This document shows, one piece after another, positions 7,787-15,750 of a stretch of DNA of 64,000 bases. Positions within the stretch are counted from its first letter, which is position 1, and each line of letters begins with the position of its first letter. The stretch spans positions 1-64,000 of the forward strand of contig CAKTFL010000002.1 of the NCBI GenBank assembly GCA_934555855.1. Reading direction: 5' to 3'. The notes beneath the pieces are model-generated. The model had not been told where the DNA came from, ran no database searches, and worked only from the letters and a program-made list of their open reading frames with translations. Both the position numbers and the translations under genes were made by a program. This DNA comes from an uncultured Sphingomonas sp. (GTDB lineage: Bacteria; Pseudomonadota; Alphaproteobacteria; Sphingomonadales; Sphingomonadaceae).

Positions 7787-8131
7787 ATGGCCGTTGTCCT
7801 GCCGATCGACGACGCATTTGACCTCCGCCTAGGCGCAGCTTTGCGCCTCTTCCGCAGCCTTCGCGGCGAACCGCCCGGGGCATTGCCTCCGGGGCTGAAC
7901 GTCACCCCGTTCCAGCGCGCCCGCCTGGCGCTTCTTCTCGCGATCTTCGACCGCCTGCTCGCCGGTGGCACCAAGCGCGAGATCGCGCGCGACATCATCT
8001 ACCCGGGGCACGAGGCGGCGTCCGCTGCCGAATGGAAGGGATCGGCGGAACGTCGCCGCACCCAGCGCCTGTGCGACGAAGCCAAGGCGATGGTGGCCGC
8101 CGGCTATCGTCGGCTGCTCGGCGGCAAATGA
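7787..8131 (+). CDS. DUF2285 domain protein, C-terminal part of a split gene
   Basis: From the first usable ATG at 7787 this encodes 114 residues ending in the DUF2285 helices (PFQRARLALLLAIFDRLLAGGTKREIARDIIYPG and QRLCDEAKAMVAAGYRRLLGG). The same frame stays open and protein-like back to 7562 (VWRPDLAPATLALDAAPPAYDDL, HLIIAAPEGDHRLWVRTRPG) but has no ATG, GTG or TTG there. The real product therefore probably needed the upstream DUF6499-type frame. A +1 shift near 7555-7563 separates the two halves. Confidence 0.6.
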   Translation: MAVVLPIDDAFDLRLGAALRLFRSLRGEPPGALPPGLNVTPFQRARLALLLAIFDRLLAGGTKREIARDIIYPGHEAASAAEWKGSAERRRTQRLCDEAKAMVAAGYRRLLGGK

Positions 8132-8279
8132 GCTCAACACCAGCTGCGGCGCGTCCTACCGGGGACATTTCTGACCAGCCTGATTCAGCCGCTCCGGCCG
8201 CCCGCCAGCTCTCCTCCAGCATCGCCCCTGCACCTCCGCCGTACCGCCAGTCGGTCCGGCGCCGCGCAGGAGAACGACC

Positions 8280-8546
8280 ATGCAGCACGCTGCCGCGGCG
8301 GTTACGCCGCGCTTCCTCAAGACGCCCGATGCGGCCGTGCATCTCGGCCTGTCGGCCCGCACCCTGGAAAAGCATCGTTGCTTCGGGACGGGGCCGGTCT
8401 TTCGCAAGCTCGGCGGGCGCATCGTCTACGCCATCGAGGATCTCGATGCCTGGGCGGCGCTCGGCACCCGCAACTCGACGAGCGATCCGGGGCATGGCGT
8501 GGTCCACCCCGCCAGGCGTCGCGCCACCGACGTCGTCCGACGCTGA
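8280..8546 (+). CDS. AlpA/MerR-like helix-turn-helix DNA-binding protein
   Basis: An 88-residue protein with a winged HTH of the AlpA/excisionase type: RFLKTPDAAVHLGLSARTLEKHRCFGTGPVFRKLGGRIVYAIEDLDAWAAL. Such proteins regulate integration or excision or nearby operons on mobile elements. AGGAGAACGACC gives a good ribosome binding site for the ATG at 8280. It lies just before repA, the usual position in this ICE type. The integrase at the right end carries a similar HTH as its C-terminal domain. Confidence 0.82.
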   Translation: MQHAAAAVTPRFLKTPDAAVHLGLSARTLEKHRCFGTGPVFRKLGGRIVYAIEDLDAWAALGTRNSTSDPGHGVVHPARRRATDVVRR

Positions 8547-8552
8547 CCCGCC

Positions 8553-9419
8553 ATGCCGGCGAGCCCGACCCTTCAACGCGCCCAGCTCGACCTTTTCCGG
8601 TCGATCCCGGGCGACATCGCGCCCCGCGACGCGCAGGACCTCATGGCCTGGCCGTTCTTCAGCCTCGCCAAATCGAAGCGCGTCGCACCGATCGACTTCA
8701 AGATGGGCGCGACGTGGATCCTGGTCGAGGCCACCGTCGAGCATGGCATGGCGACCATCTGGGACGCCGACGTGCTGATCTGGGCGGCGAGCCAGATCGT
8801 CGAGGCGCGCGACGCCGGCCGTCCGACCTCACGGCTGATCGCTGCCACGCCGCACGAAATCCTGGCATTCACCGAGCGCGGCACCGGCAAGGCTTCCTAC
8901 GATCGGCTCAAGGCCGGTCTCGATCGCCTCCAGTCGACGACGATCGCCACATCGATCCGACAGACCAACCAGCGCCGCCGTCATCGCTTCTCCTGGATCA
9001 ACGAATGGAAAGAGCGGCTCGACGACAAGGGGCGCCCGCTCGGCATCGAGATGATCGTGCCCGACTGGTTCTATGCCGGCGTCGTCGATCAGGCGCTCGT
9101 GCTGACCATCGACCGGCAATATTTCTCGCTGACCGGCGGGCTGGAGCGGTGGCTCTACCGCATCGTCCGCAAGCATGGCGGCAAGCAGTCCGGCGGCTGG
9201 TCCTTCGACGTCTCGCACCTCCATCTGAAATCGGGCGTGTTGTCCCCGCTCAAGCAGTTCGCGTTCGATCTTCGCGCCATCGTCGCGAAGCAGCGGCTGC
9301 CCGGTTACACGCTGGCGCTCGAGACGACCTACGGTCGCGAGCGCCTCAGCTTCATCCCCATCCCCGTCGACCCGCTCGAAGCCGCCTGGCGCCGCTTCGG
9401 CTTGCCTGTGGATAACTGA
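8553..9419 (+). CDS. repA: Replication initiator protein A
   Basis: A 288-residue protein of the RepA replication-initiator family, recognised by QLDLFRSIPGDIAPRDAQDLMAWPFFSLAKSKR near the start, GMATIWDADVLIWAASQI, and the winged-helix core PHEILAFTERGTGKASYDRLKAGLDRLQSTTIATSI. It would start replication of the excised circular element. Three iteron-like repeats and a hairpin follow the stop (9429-9580), giving a plausible origin. parA follows, so a replication and partition unit is present within the ICE. Confidence 0.88.
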   Translation: MPASPTLQRAQLDLFRSIPGDIAPRDAQDLMAWPFFSLAKSKRVAPIDFKMGATWILVEATVEHGMATIWDADVLIWAASQIVEARDAGRPTSRLIAATPHEILAFTERGTGKASYDRLKAGLDRLQSTTIATSIRQTNQRRRHRFSWINEWKERLDDKGRPLGIEMIVPDWFYAGVVDQALVLTIDRQYFSLTGGLERWLYRIVRKHGGKQSGGWSFDVSHLHLKSGVLSPLKQFAFDLRAIVAKQRLPGYTLALETTYGRERLSFIPIPVDPLEAAWRRFGLPVDN

Positions 9420-9428
9420 TGCCCACGC

Positions 9429-9579
9429 TCGGACTATCGTTGACCGCCGGATTCGGACGATCGTTGACCCGGGATTCGGACTATCGAAAACCCGGATCGC
9501 TCATAGGCCGTTCAAATCAGAGCGGAATTCTGCCTGACTCTAACTGTGCTAACAAAGAGTCCTTCGGACTCTTGCTAAC
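9429..9579 (+). other. oriV: Putative replication origin: iterons plus flanked hairpin
   Basis: Three direct repeats of the form TCGGACnATCGttgACC start at 9429, 9453 and 9476, spaced 24 and 23 bases; the third diverges in the middle. Further on, a perfect 8-bp hairpin (9555-9562 with 9566-9573, loop TTC) is bracketed by direct GCTAAC repeats at 9548-9553 and 9574-9579. The position, directly between repA and parA, fits an iteron-type origin or partition site. Confidence 0.6.
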
Positions 9580-9606
9580 GCCCGCCGCGATTGTGGACGG
9601 ACGACC

Positions 9607-10245
9607 ATGATCGTCGCCCTCCTCAACCAGAAGGGCGGCGTCGGCAAGACGACGCTCGCGCTCCATCTGGCGGGCGAATGGGCGCGGCAGGGACGCAAGA
9701 CGCTGCTGATCGACGCCGACCCGCAAGGCTCGGCGCTCGACTGGTCGCAGGTCCGCTCGCAGGAAGGCCTGCCACGCCTCTTCGGCGTGGTAGGCCTCGC
9801 TCGCGACACGCTCCACCGCGAGGCGCCCGAGCTGGCGCAGGACGCCAGCATGGTCGTGATCGATGGGCCGCCCCGCGTCGCCGGCCTCATGCGCTCAGCC
9901 TTGCTTGCCGCCGACGTGGTCGTCATCCCGGTTCAGCCTTCTCCGCTCGATGGCTGGGCATCGGCGGAAATGCTGTCGCTGTTGGGCGAGGCTCGACTGT
10001 TCCGGCCAGGCCTCGCAGCGCGCTTCGTGCTCAACCGCTGCACGCCTCGCACTGTCATCGCGCGGGACACCGGCGCTGCGTTGGACGCGCATGATCCACC
10101 GCTCCTCGCCACGCGCGTCGGGCAGCGTGTCGTGTTCGCCGGCGCGGCTCGCACCGGGTGCCTGGCGTTCGAATGCACGCCCGAAGGTCCGGCGGCGAGC
10201 GAGATTGCCGCACTGGCCGCAGAGATCGATGAGGTGTTGCGATGA
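9607..10245 (+). CDS. parA: ParA-family partition ATPase
   Basis: A 212-residue ParA/MinD-type ATPase. The deviant Walker A motif KGGVGKTT is at residues 9-16, Walker A' [14 protein letters not shown] follows, and Walker B-like VVIDGPP lies near residue 85. The short length without an N-terminal HTH matches plasmid type Ib (ParF-like) proteins, which work with a small RHH partner. The next gene at 10,242 fits that partner. It probably segregates the element when it is free and replicating. Confidence 0.9.
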   Translation: MIVALLNQKGGVGKTTLALHLAGEWARQGRKTLLIDADPQGSALDWSQVRSQEGLPRLFGVVGLARDTLHREAPELAQDASMVVIDGPPRVAGLMRSALLAADVVVIPVQPSPLDGWASAEMLSLLGEARLFRPGLAARFVLNRCTPRTVIARDTGAALDAHDPPLLATRVGQRVVFAGAARTGCLAFECTPEGPAASEIAALAAEIDEVLR

Positions 10246-10490
10246 GCCCGCTAGATGCCCGGCGCGGGTTCGCCGCCCGTCCCGGGAATGCCGACCGCTG
10301 GGTGAAGGCGCCCGAGAGCGAACGGCGTCCGTCGGCCGACCAATTCAGCGCGCGCCTGACCATCGACGTCACGCCGGAGCTCCGCCGGCGTCTCAAGTTC
10401 GCGGCGCTCCAGCGCGGTGAAACGGTCGCTGACATGCTGAGAGCGCTCTTCGAGCGCGAGTTCCCCGCAGCCAATGAGGATGCCTCATGA
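10242..10490 (+). CDS. Small ParG-like ribbon-helix-helix partition protein
   Basis: An 82-residue protein overlapping the parA stop (ATGA). A disordered basic N-terminus precedes a ribbon-helix-helix-like segment, [40 protein letters not shown]. This layout is that of ParG-type centromere-binding proteins, which pair with ParF-like ATPases. It probably binds the repeats near 9429-9580 or the operon promoter. The name ParG is not assigned because similarity is only by layout. Confidence 0.75.
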   Translation: MSPLDARRGFAARPGNADRWVKAPESERRPSADQFSARLTIDVTPELRRRLKFAALQRGETVADMLRALFEREFPAANEDAS

Positions 10491-10975
10491 GCGAATCCGC
10501 CCGCCTGCCGGCCGGCACGACCCATGTCGAGCTGCTCTGGCAAGAAGGTCAGATCGAACGCTGGCTACGCTTCGGGCACGAGGCGGGCGAGCGAATCGTC
10601 GATCGCCGCCGCCGCCGCGTCGCTTTCAGGCCTGGCGCGGTATTCGGCTTCGTGCGCTGGGCTGCGAACGACTATGGAACGGCGCTGTCGCGCATCGACA
10701 TTCTGCAAGCCGTCGCCCCGGGCCAGGCCTACGCGACGGTGCCCTTCGTCGACCCTGGAGCGGAAATTCTGCTGCACCTCCACGGCTGGCCAAAGGTCCA
10801 GCGCGTGCTGCTGGCGATAGACGCCGTCGAGGCGGCCGGGATAGATCCGGCCGACGCCGCGCCAGACTATTGGCGTCACGTCCACGCTCGCCTTCTCGTC
10901 GGCGAAGCGCCGCGCGCCTACGTGCTCGCGCGTCACCGCGCCTGGATGCTTCGCCGCGCCGTGGTGACGGCATGA
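10487..10975 (+). CDS. DUF2840 domain-containing protein
   Basis: A 162-residue protein that overlaps the ribbon-helix-helix gene by ATGA. The DUF2840 pattern is visible: THVELLWQEGQIERWLRFGHEAGERIVDRRRRRVAFRPGAVFGFVRWAANDYGT and LHLHGWPKVQRVLLAIDAVEA. The function is unknown; the family is found beside parA and traF on alphaproteobacterial conjugative elements. It also overlaps traF by four bases, so this whole block is one operon. Confidence 0.85.
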   Translation: MSESARLPAGTTHVELLWQEGQIERWLRFGHEAGERIVDRRRRRVAFRPGAVFGFVRWAANDYGTALSRIDILQAVAPGQAYATVPFVDPGAEILLHLHGWPKVQRVLLAIDAVEAAGIDPADAAPDYWRHVHARLLVGEAPRAYVLARHRAWMLRRAVVTA

Positions 10976-11505
10976 CCCGCCGCAGAGTCTTCCAATTGGG
11001 CGTCGCCGGCGTCGGGCTCATCGCGATCACATCGATGATCGACCCGCTGCCGAGATTGATGTGGAATGCCACGGCCAGCGTGCCCACCGGCCTCTATGCC
11101 CTGCATCCGGGCGGTCCGCGACAGCCGGGTGAACTGGTCGCCGTCTCGCCGCCCGAACCGCTCGCCAGCTATCTCGCTGCAGGCGGCTATCTGCCAAGAG
11201 GCGTGCCGCTTCTGAAGCACGTCGCGGCGCTGCCGGGACAGCGCGTCTGTCGAGCGGGTGGCGCGATTTTGATCGACGGCAGACTGGCTGGACAGGCCCG
11301 CCAACGCGACCGACGCGGCCGTCTGCTCCCGGTCTGGACAGGATGCCGGACGCTCGCTGCGGGCGAGCTTTTCCTCATGAACAGGGCCGCGCCCGACAGC
11401 CTCGACGGGCGCTATTTCGGGCCGCTTCCCGCTTCTTCCGTTCTCGGCCGAGCCACCCCGCTCTGGACCGACCCACCGCGCGAACTTGGCGCTGCTGACG
11501 GCTGA
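10972..11505 (+). CDS. traF: TraF-type conjugative signal peptidase (S26 family)
   Basis: A 177-residue S26-family serine peptidase with one N-terminal membrane segment. The catalytic serine is in TASVPTGLY (Ser36) and the general-base lysine in LLKHVAALPGQ (Lys82), and the end (GRYFGPLPASSVLGRATPLW) matches box E. In P-type systems TraF matures and cyclises the TrbC pilin. The ATG overlaps the DUF2840 stop. A trbC gene is present at 33,863, so the substrate is encoded in the same element. Confidence 0.88.
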   Translation: MTRRRVFQLGVAGVGLIAITSMIDPLPRLMWNATASVPTGLYALHPGGPRQPGELVAVSPPEPLASYLAAGGYLPRGVPLLKHVAALPGQRVCRAGGAILIDGRLAGQARQRDRRGRLLPVWTGCRTLAAGELFLMNRAAPDSLDGRYFGPLPASSVLGRATPLWTDPPRELGAADG

Positions 11506-11543
11506 GGCCGCAGCAAGAATTCCCCACCATACAGGAGAGCAAC

Positions 11544-11900
11544 ATGCAGATCGGAGAACTGAACCGCACTCGCGATGGTTACGCCGGGCGCATCAAGACC
11601 ATCACGCTGGACTTCGCCATCCGGCTTGTCCCGGCCGATCCGAGCGACACCGAGGGTGCGCCGAACTACCGGGTTCACCTGGGCGAAGATGGCGACGGAC
11701 CCGAGATCGGAGCCGGCTGGAATCGCACCGGCGAACGCGCGGGCGCCTATGTCGCCGTGCAGCTCGACGACCCGGCCTTCGTGCAGCCGCTTCGCGCCAA
11801 CCTGTTCAGGTCGGGCGCGGATGACCCGGCGAACCATCTGATCTGGAACCGCCCGAGCCGGCGCGAAAGCGCGACCGGCCGGGCCGACGATCGGAGCTGA
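11544..11900 (+). CDS. DUF736 family protein (second copy)
   Basis: A 118-residue DUF736 protein: IGELNRTRDGYAGRIKTITLDFAIRLV, EIGAGWNRTG, YVAVQLDDPAFVQPLRANLF, HLIWNRP. It is clearly divergent from the copy at 6,069, so it is not a recent duplication. A good ribosome binding site (CAGGAGAGCAAC) precedes it. It lies between traF and the lytic transglycosylase, inside the transfer block, which suggests a link with DNA processing, but the function is unknown. Confidence 0.87.
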   Translation: MQIGELNRTRDGYAGRIKTITLDFAIRLVPADPSDTEGAPNYRVHLGEDGDGPEIGAGWNRTGERAGAYVAVQLDDPAFVQPLRANLFRSGADDPANHLIWNRPSRRESATGRADDRS

Positions 11901-11902
11901 CG

Positions 11903-12631
11903 GTGCGTCGTGCAACACGTCCGATGTGCCGCGCCGCCGCCGTCGCACTCACGACGGTGCTGGCAGCGGGCTCGTTCGGGCTCATGTCGCCGGCGAGCGC
12001 TCAGACGACGATCGCGCCGCCCCAGAGCGTGCCGTCGATCGACGCCTATGTCGCCGAGGCAGCGCGGCGCTTCGGCATTCCCGAGGCATGGATACGCGCG
12101 GTGATGGGCGTCGAAAGCGCCGGCGATACGAAGGCGACATCGATCAAGGGCGCGATGGGATTGATGCAGATCATGCCCGCGACTTACGTTGACCTGCGGT
12201 CGCGGTACGGTCTCGGTCCGAACGCCTATGATCCGCGCGACAACATCCTGGCAGGCGCCGCGTACCTGCGTGAGATGTACGATCGCTATGGCTCTCCCGG
12301 TTTCCTCGCCGCATACAATGCGGGGCCCGGTCGCTACGAGGATTACCTCGCCGGCCGCATGCTTCCAGCGGAGACACGCGGCTATCTCGCGCGCCTCGCG
12401 CCGCACGTCGACGGTGGCGCAGCGGTGCAGCCGTCCGCGCTACCGGACCCGCTTGCATGGACGCGCGCGAGCCTGTTTGCTCGCAACTGGGCGGCTGCCG
12501 AACGTGCGGTGGAGCCGGCTATTCCGCAACAGCCGCCGGCCGTTTCGGCGCCCATCGAGACAACGGCCGATGCGCCAATCACTCGCCCGCTCGCCAGCCT
12601 GTTCGTCCCTCTTTCAGGCCGCCATCCATGA
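11903..12631 (+). CDS. VirB1-like lytic transglycosylase
   Basis: A 242-residue exported SLT-type transglycosylase. The signal peptide ends near SPASA (residue 33). The catalytic glutamate is in VMGVESAGD (Glu71), with the family blocks GAMGLMQIMPATY, YDPRDNILAGAAYLREMYDRYG and LAAYNAGPGRYEDY. It would open peptidoglycan locally for the conjugation channel. It starts at GTG two bases after the DUF736 stop. The C-terminal 70 residues are a proline/alanine-rich tail. Confidence 0.87.
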   Translation: MRRATRPMCRAAAVALTTVLAAGSFGLMSPASAQTTIAPPQSVPSIDAYVAEAARRFGIPEAWIRAVMGVESAGDTKATSIKGAMGLMQIMPATYVDLRSRYGLGPNAYDPRDNILAGAAYLREMYDRYGSPGFLAAYNAGPGRYEDYLAGRMLPAETRGYLARLAPHVDGGAAVQPSALPDPLAWTRASLFARNWAAAERAVEPAIPQQPPAVSAPIETTADAPITRPLASLFVPLSGRHP

Positions 12632-12886
12632 TCGCAGGGCATTTCGTAGAAAGGCGAACCGCAGCGATCTGTGGGGTAGCTAGGTGCACATTTCGGGTTT
12701 TGGGGGCTCAAACAACCAGACGATGGCAAGATAAAAGCGCCGCCGTCGGATGGGGCGCATGTGGTTGGATCGTAACGGTAATTTGCGCCGGCATCGGCAG
12801 CACCAAGCCGTCGCTCGGCTCCGAAAACCGTGAGAAATCAACGCGCGCCGCGCCGTCACCGCCCGATTTCGGCGGAGGCAGGTCAC
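12632..12886. other. oriT: Intergenic region before the relaxase, candidate oriT
   Basis: This 255-base non-coding stretch lies directly upstream of the relaxase, where oriT is found in related elements. It is less GC-rich than its surroundings around 12,680-12,790 and has short inverted repeats. I could not identify a nic consensus, so the oriT assignment rests on position alone. Confidence 0.3.
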
Positions 12887-14638
12887 ATGGACAGCGATGA
12901 TCACGAGTTCCGCGTTCGGCCGTCGCCGGCCCGGGACAGGGGGGCGGGAGCCGGACGGCAGGGCAAGAAGTTGGCTGCCCAGGTCAAGCGCGCGGCAATG
13001 CGAGCGGGCTACACCCGGACCGGCGGCGGCAGGCGGCCCGGAGGCGGCACCGGGCGGCATGGTCGGGGTCGGACGGCGGCCATCGCCGGCCGGCGTTCAC
13101 CTGGCCAGCGCCGCGTCGTTACTATGGCCCGCGTAGTTCGGCATGGCGGCAGCAAGTTTCGCGCCGCGCCGCTGACCCGACACATCGCCTATCTGGAACG
13201 CGACGGCGTAAGTCGCGACGGACGTAACGCTGCGATGTTCGACCAGTCGTCAGATACCGCCAACCGTGACGCCTTCGCCGAGCGCTGCGATGGAGACCGG
13301 CACCACTTCCGCTTCATCATCTCGCCCGAGGACGCGGGAGAGATGCAAGACCTTCGCGGCTTCACGCGGGAGCTGATGGGCGACATGGCCCGCGACCTCG
13401 GGACCAAGCTCGATTGGGTTGCGGTCGATCATTGGAATACGGACAATCCGCACATCCACGTTCTGGTGCGTGGTCGTGCCGACGATGGCGCAGACCTCGT
13501 TATCGATCGGGGCTACATCAAGGAGGGCATGCGCCAGTGCGCGGAGGAGCGGGTGACGTTGGAGCTGGGCCCGCGCACCGAGCATGAGATCCACCGCGCG
13601 CTCGTGAAGGAGGTGACAGCCGACCGCTGGACGAGTCTCGACCGGCACCTCCAGTCGCTTGCCGATGAAGGCGGCGGCATCGCCAACCTTCAGCCCGGCA
13701 TCCCGATCGGCGACGACCGGCGCTCCCTGTTGCTGGGGCGCGTCGCGAGGCTGGAGCGGATGGGCCTTGCCGATCCGGCCGGGCCAGCCTCCTGGACGCT
13801 GAAGCCTGGGGTGAAGACGACGTTGCGTGATCTCGCGGTGCGCAACGACATCATCAAGACGATGCACCGCACGCTCAGCGACGCGGGTCGGTCGCCAGAC
13901 TCGTCGGGGTTCGCGATCCACGGCGAAGCCGCGACCGATCCCGTGATCGGCAGGCTCGTAGCGCGGGGCCTCCACGACGAACTGGTGGGTTCGGCCTATG
14001 CAGTGATCGATGGCGTTGACGGCCGGACCCACCATCTCACCTTCTCCGACCTCGACATGACGGGCGATGCCCGCCCGGGCGCGATCGTGGAGCTTCGCTC
14101 GTGGGATGACGCGAAGGGCGCCCGGCGTCGGTCGCTCGCCGTGCGGTCCGACCTCTCGATCAAGGCTCAAGTGACGGCGCCAGGCGCGACATGGCTCGAC
14201 CGCCAGAACCTCAGCCGCACGCCTGTCGCGACGGGCAACGGCTTTGGTCAGGAGGTTCGGGACGCCATGGCCGCCCGCGGCGACCATCTCGTTGTAGGCG
14301 GACTGGCGCGGCGCCAGGGACAGGCGGTCATCTTCCAGCGCGACCTACTCGACACGCTGGCCAAGCGAGAGCTGACGGATGCAGCCGCAACAATCTCGGC
14401 GCGGACAGGTCTCGCGCATCGGCCATCGACGTCCGGCGAGCTCGTCTCAGGCACCTACCGCGAGCGCATCAACCTGTCATCGGGTCGCTTCGCATTGATC
14501 GACGACGGCTTGAGCTTCCAGCTCGTGCCATGGCGGCCGGCAATCGAACTGAGCCTCGGACGGCACGTCACCGGCACCTTGATCCCTAGCGGGACCGTCG
14601 ACTGGACGATCGGCAGAACGCGAGGGCTCAGTATATAG
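12887..14638 (+). CDS. Relaxase (DUF3363, VirD2-like)
   Basis: A 583-residue mobilisation nuclease. After a basic, low-complexity N-terminus comes the relaxase domain with a candidate catalytic tyrosine in RHIAYLERDG (Tyr102) and the three-histidine metal motif DHWNTDNPHIHVLV (His182, His189, His191). The C-terminal half is the DUF3363 region. It should nick oriT and lead the strand through TraG. GGAGGCAGGTCAC supports the ATG at 12,887. Cargo 1 begins right after its stop, so the relaxase-traG junction is an insertion hot spot. Confidence 0.9.
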   Translation: MDSDDHEFRVRPSPARDRGAGAGRQGKKLAAQVKRAAMRAGYTRTGGGRRPGGGTGRHGRGRTAAIAGRRSPGQRRVVTMARVVRHGGSKFRAAPLTRHIAYLERDGVSRDGRNAAMFDQSSDTANRDAFAERCDGDRHHFRFIISPEDAGEMQDLRGFTRELMGDMARDLGTKLDWVAVDHWNTDNPHIHVLVRGRADDGADLVIDRGYIKEGMRQCAEERVTLELGPRTEHEIHRALVKEVTADRWTSLDRHLQSLADEGGGIANLQPGIPIGDDRRSLLLGRVARLERMGLADPAGPASWTLKPGVKTTLRDLAVRNDIIKTMHRTLSDAGRSPDSSGFAIHGEAATDPVIGRLVARGLHDELVGSAYAVIDGVDGRTHHLTFSDLDMTGDARPGAIVELRSWDDAKGARRRSLAVRSDLSIKAQVTAPGATWLDRQNLSRTPVATGNGFGQEVRDAMAARGDHLVVGGLARRQGQAVIFQRDLLDTLAKRELTDAAATISARTGLAHRPSTSGELVSGTYRERINLSSGRFALIDDGLSFQLVPWRPAIELSLGRHVTGTLIPSGTVDWTIGRTRGLSI

Positions 14639-14914
14639 CGAGCCCGGGTCGGCTTCCGACCCAATGCCGGCCGTTGGGCAGATCGGCGCGGCATTCTGAA
14701 ACCGGCCCTTCCGAGAGCCCGCAGCAGTCCCGTTTCTTCATATCCGACAGGTCGTTTCGGGAAAACGCAATCGGGAACAGGTTCCGGGAAAACGGCTCAA
14801 TGCGGAGGCATCGGCAGAGAGATCCTGCCTTGGCTGTCCCCCTGAACCTTCGTTTGCAGGAAGGCCGGGATGGGTAAACATCGCGAATTTGTCGACTTTC
14901 GCGGTATCTGCTTA
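14639..14914. other. Relaxase-IS intergenic region
   Basis: No gene is visible. It holds a 7-bp hairpin just after the relaxase stop (14646-14652 with 14656-14662, loop CTT), an AATGCCG/CGGCATT pair (14663-14669 with 14689-14695), near-duplicate CGGGAAAACG units around 14,757-14,795, and a CGCGAA/TTCGCG stem (14882-14887 with 14898-14903). The last stem would lie just downstream of the crotonase stop codon if the IS were absent and may be its displaced terminator. Confidence 0.45.
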
Positions 14915-15750
14915 GGGTCAGGACCCATTCATGTGAGAGGCTCGATCTGGTTCAGGCTCCATAAGGAGACTGGCATGAGCGACCTGTTTTGGCTGACGGA
15001 CGAGCAGATGGTGCGCCTGCGGCCGTTCTTTCCCTAAAGCCATGGCACGCCTCGGGTCGATGACCACCGGGTGCTGAGCGGGATCGTGTTCGTCAACCGC
15101 AACGGGCTTCGTTGGCGGGATGCACCCAAGGATTACGGTCCGCACAAGATTCTGTACAACCGGTGGAAGCGCTGGGGCGAGGCGGGCGTGTTCACGCGGA
15201 TGATGGAAGGGCTGGCTGCGGTGGATGCCGAACCCAGGACCGTGATGATCAACGCGACTTACCTTAAGGCCGCACCGCACGGCCTCAAGCCTGCGGGTTA
15301 AAAAGGGGATCTCGGGCCTCTGATCGGAAGCACCAAGGGCGGCTTGAACACCAAGCTCCATGCCGTTGCCGACGCGAACGGCCGTCCGTTGAGCTTCTTC
15401 ATGACCGCAGGCCAGGTCAGCGACTACACCGGTGCTGCCGCGCTGCTGGACGATCTGCCCAACGCGCAGTGGCTGCTCGGCGACCGCGGCTATGACGCCG
15501 ACTGGTTCAGGGACGCTCTCCACGCGAAGGGCATCCAGCCTTGCATCCCGAGCCGCAGGTCGCGTAACGAGCCGGTCAGATACGACAAGCGCCGCTACCG
15601 GCGTCGGAGCCGCATCAAGATCATGTTTGGTCGCCTGAAGGACTGGCGCCGGGTCGCCACCCGCTACGATCGCTGCCCAACCGCGTTCTTCTCCGCCATC
15701 GCACTCGCAGCCACCGTCATCTTATGGCTGTGATCAACGAGTCCTGACCC
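14915..15750 (+). mobile_element. IS5-family insertion sequence (defective), 836 bp
   Basis: The element is bounded by 10-bp perfect terminal inverted repeats, GGGTCAGGAC at 14915-14924 and its complement at 15741-15750, and flanked by a TA on each side, consistent with a TA target duplication. The inner gene matches IS5-family (IS427-like) transposases but is interrupted. The insertion lies exactly in the stop codon of the neighbouring crotonase gene. Confidence 0.85.
14975..15733 (+). pseudogene. IS5-family transposase, inactivated
   Basis: The reading frame starts at ATG 14975 (MSDLFWLTDEQMVRLRPFFP) and hits a TAA at 15035-15037 where relatives have lysine. It resumes in the same frame (SHGTPRVDDHRVLSGIVFVNRNGLRWRDAPKDYGPHK) to a second TAA at 15299-15301. 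That stop sits in a short segment read out of frame between two compensating one-base indels (about 15,266 and 15,306). The rest (GSTKGGLNTKLHAVADANGRPLSFF, DRGYDADWFRDAL, RRNRI-like and MFGRLKDWRRVATRYDR) is intact up to 15,733. The copy should not be mobile by itself. Confidence 0.85.

Noticed and set aside
9419..9610. Small open frame directly after repA
   Set aside because: It runs over the iterons and hairpin and has no protein-like composition; the region is better read as an origin.
12795..12805. CGGCAGCACCA, identical to the tRNA-Thr 3' end, upstream of the relaxase
   Set aside because: Only 11 bases match; the T-arm sequence found at 56,846-56,862 is absent, so a second attachment core is not supported.
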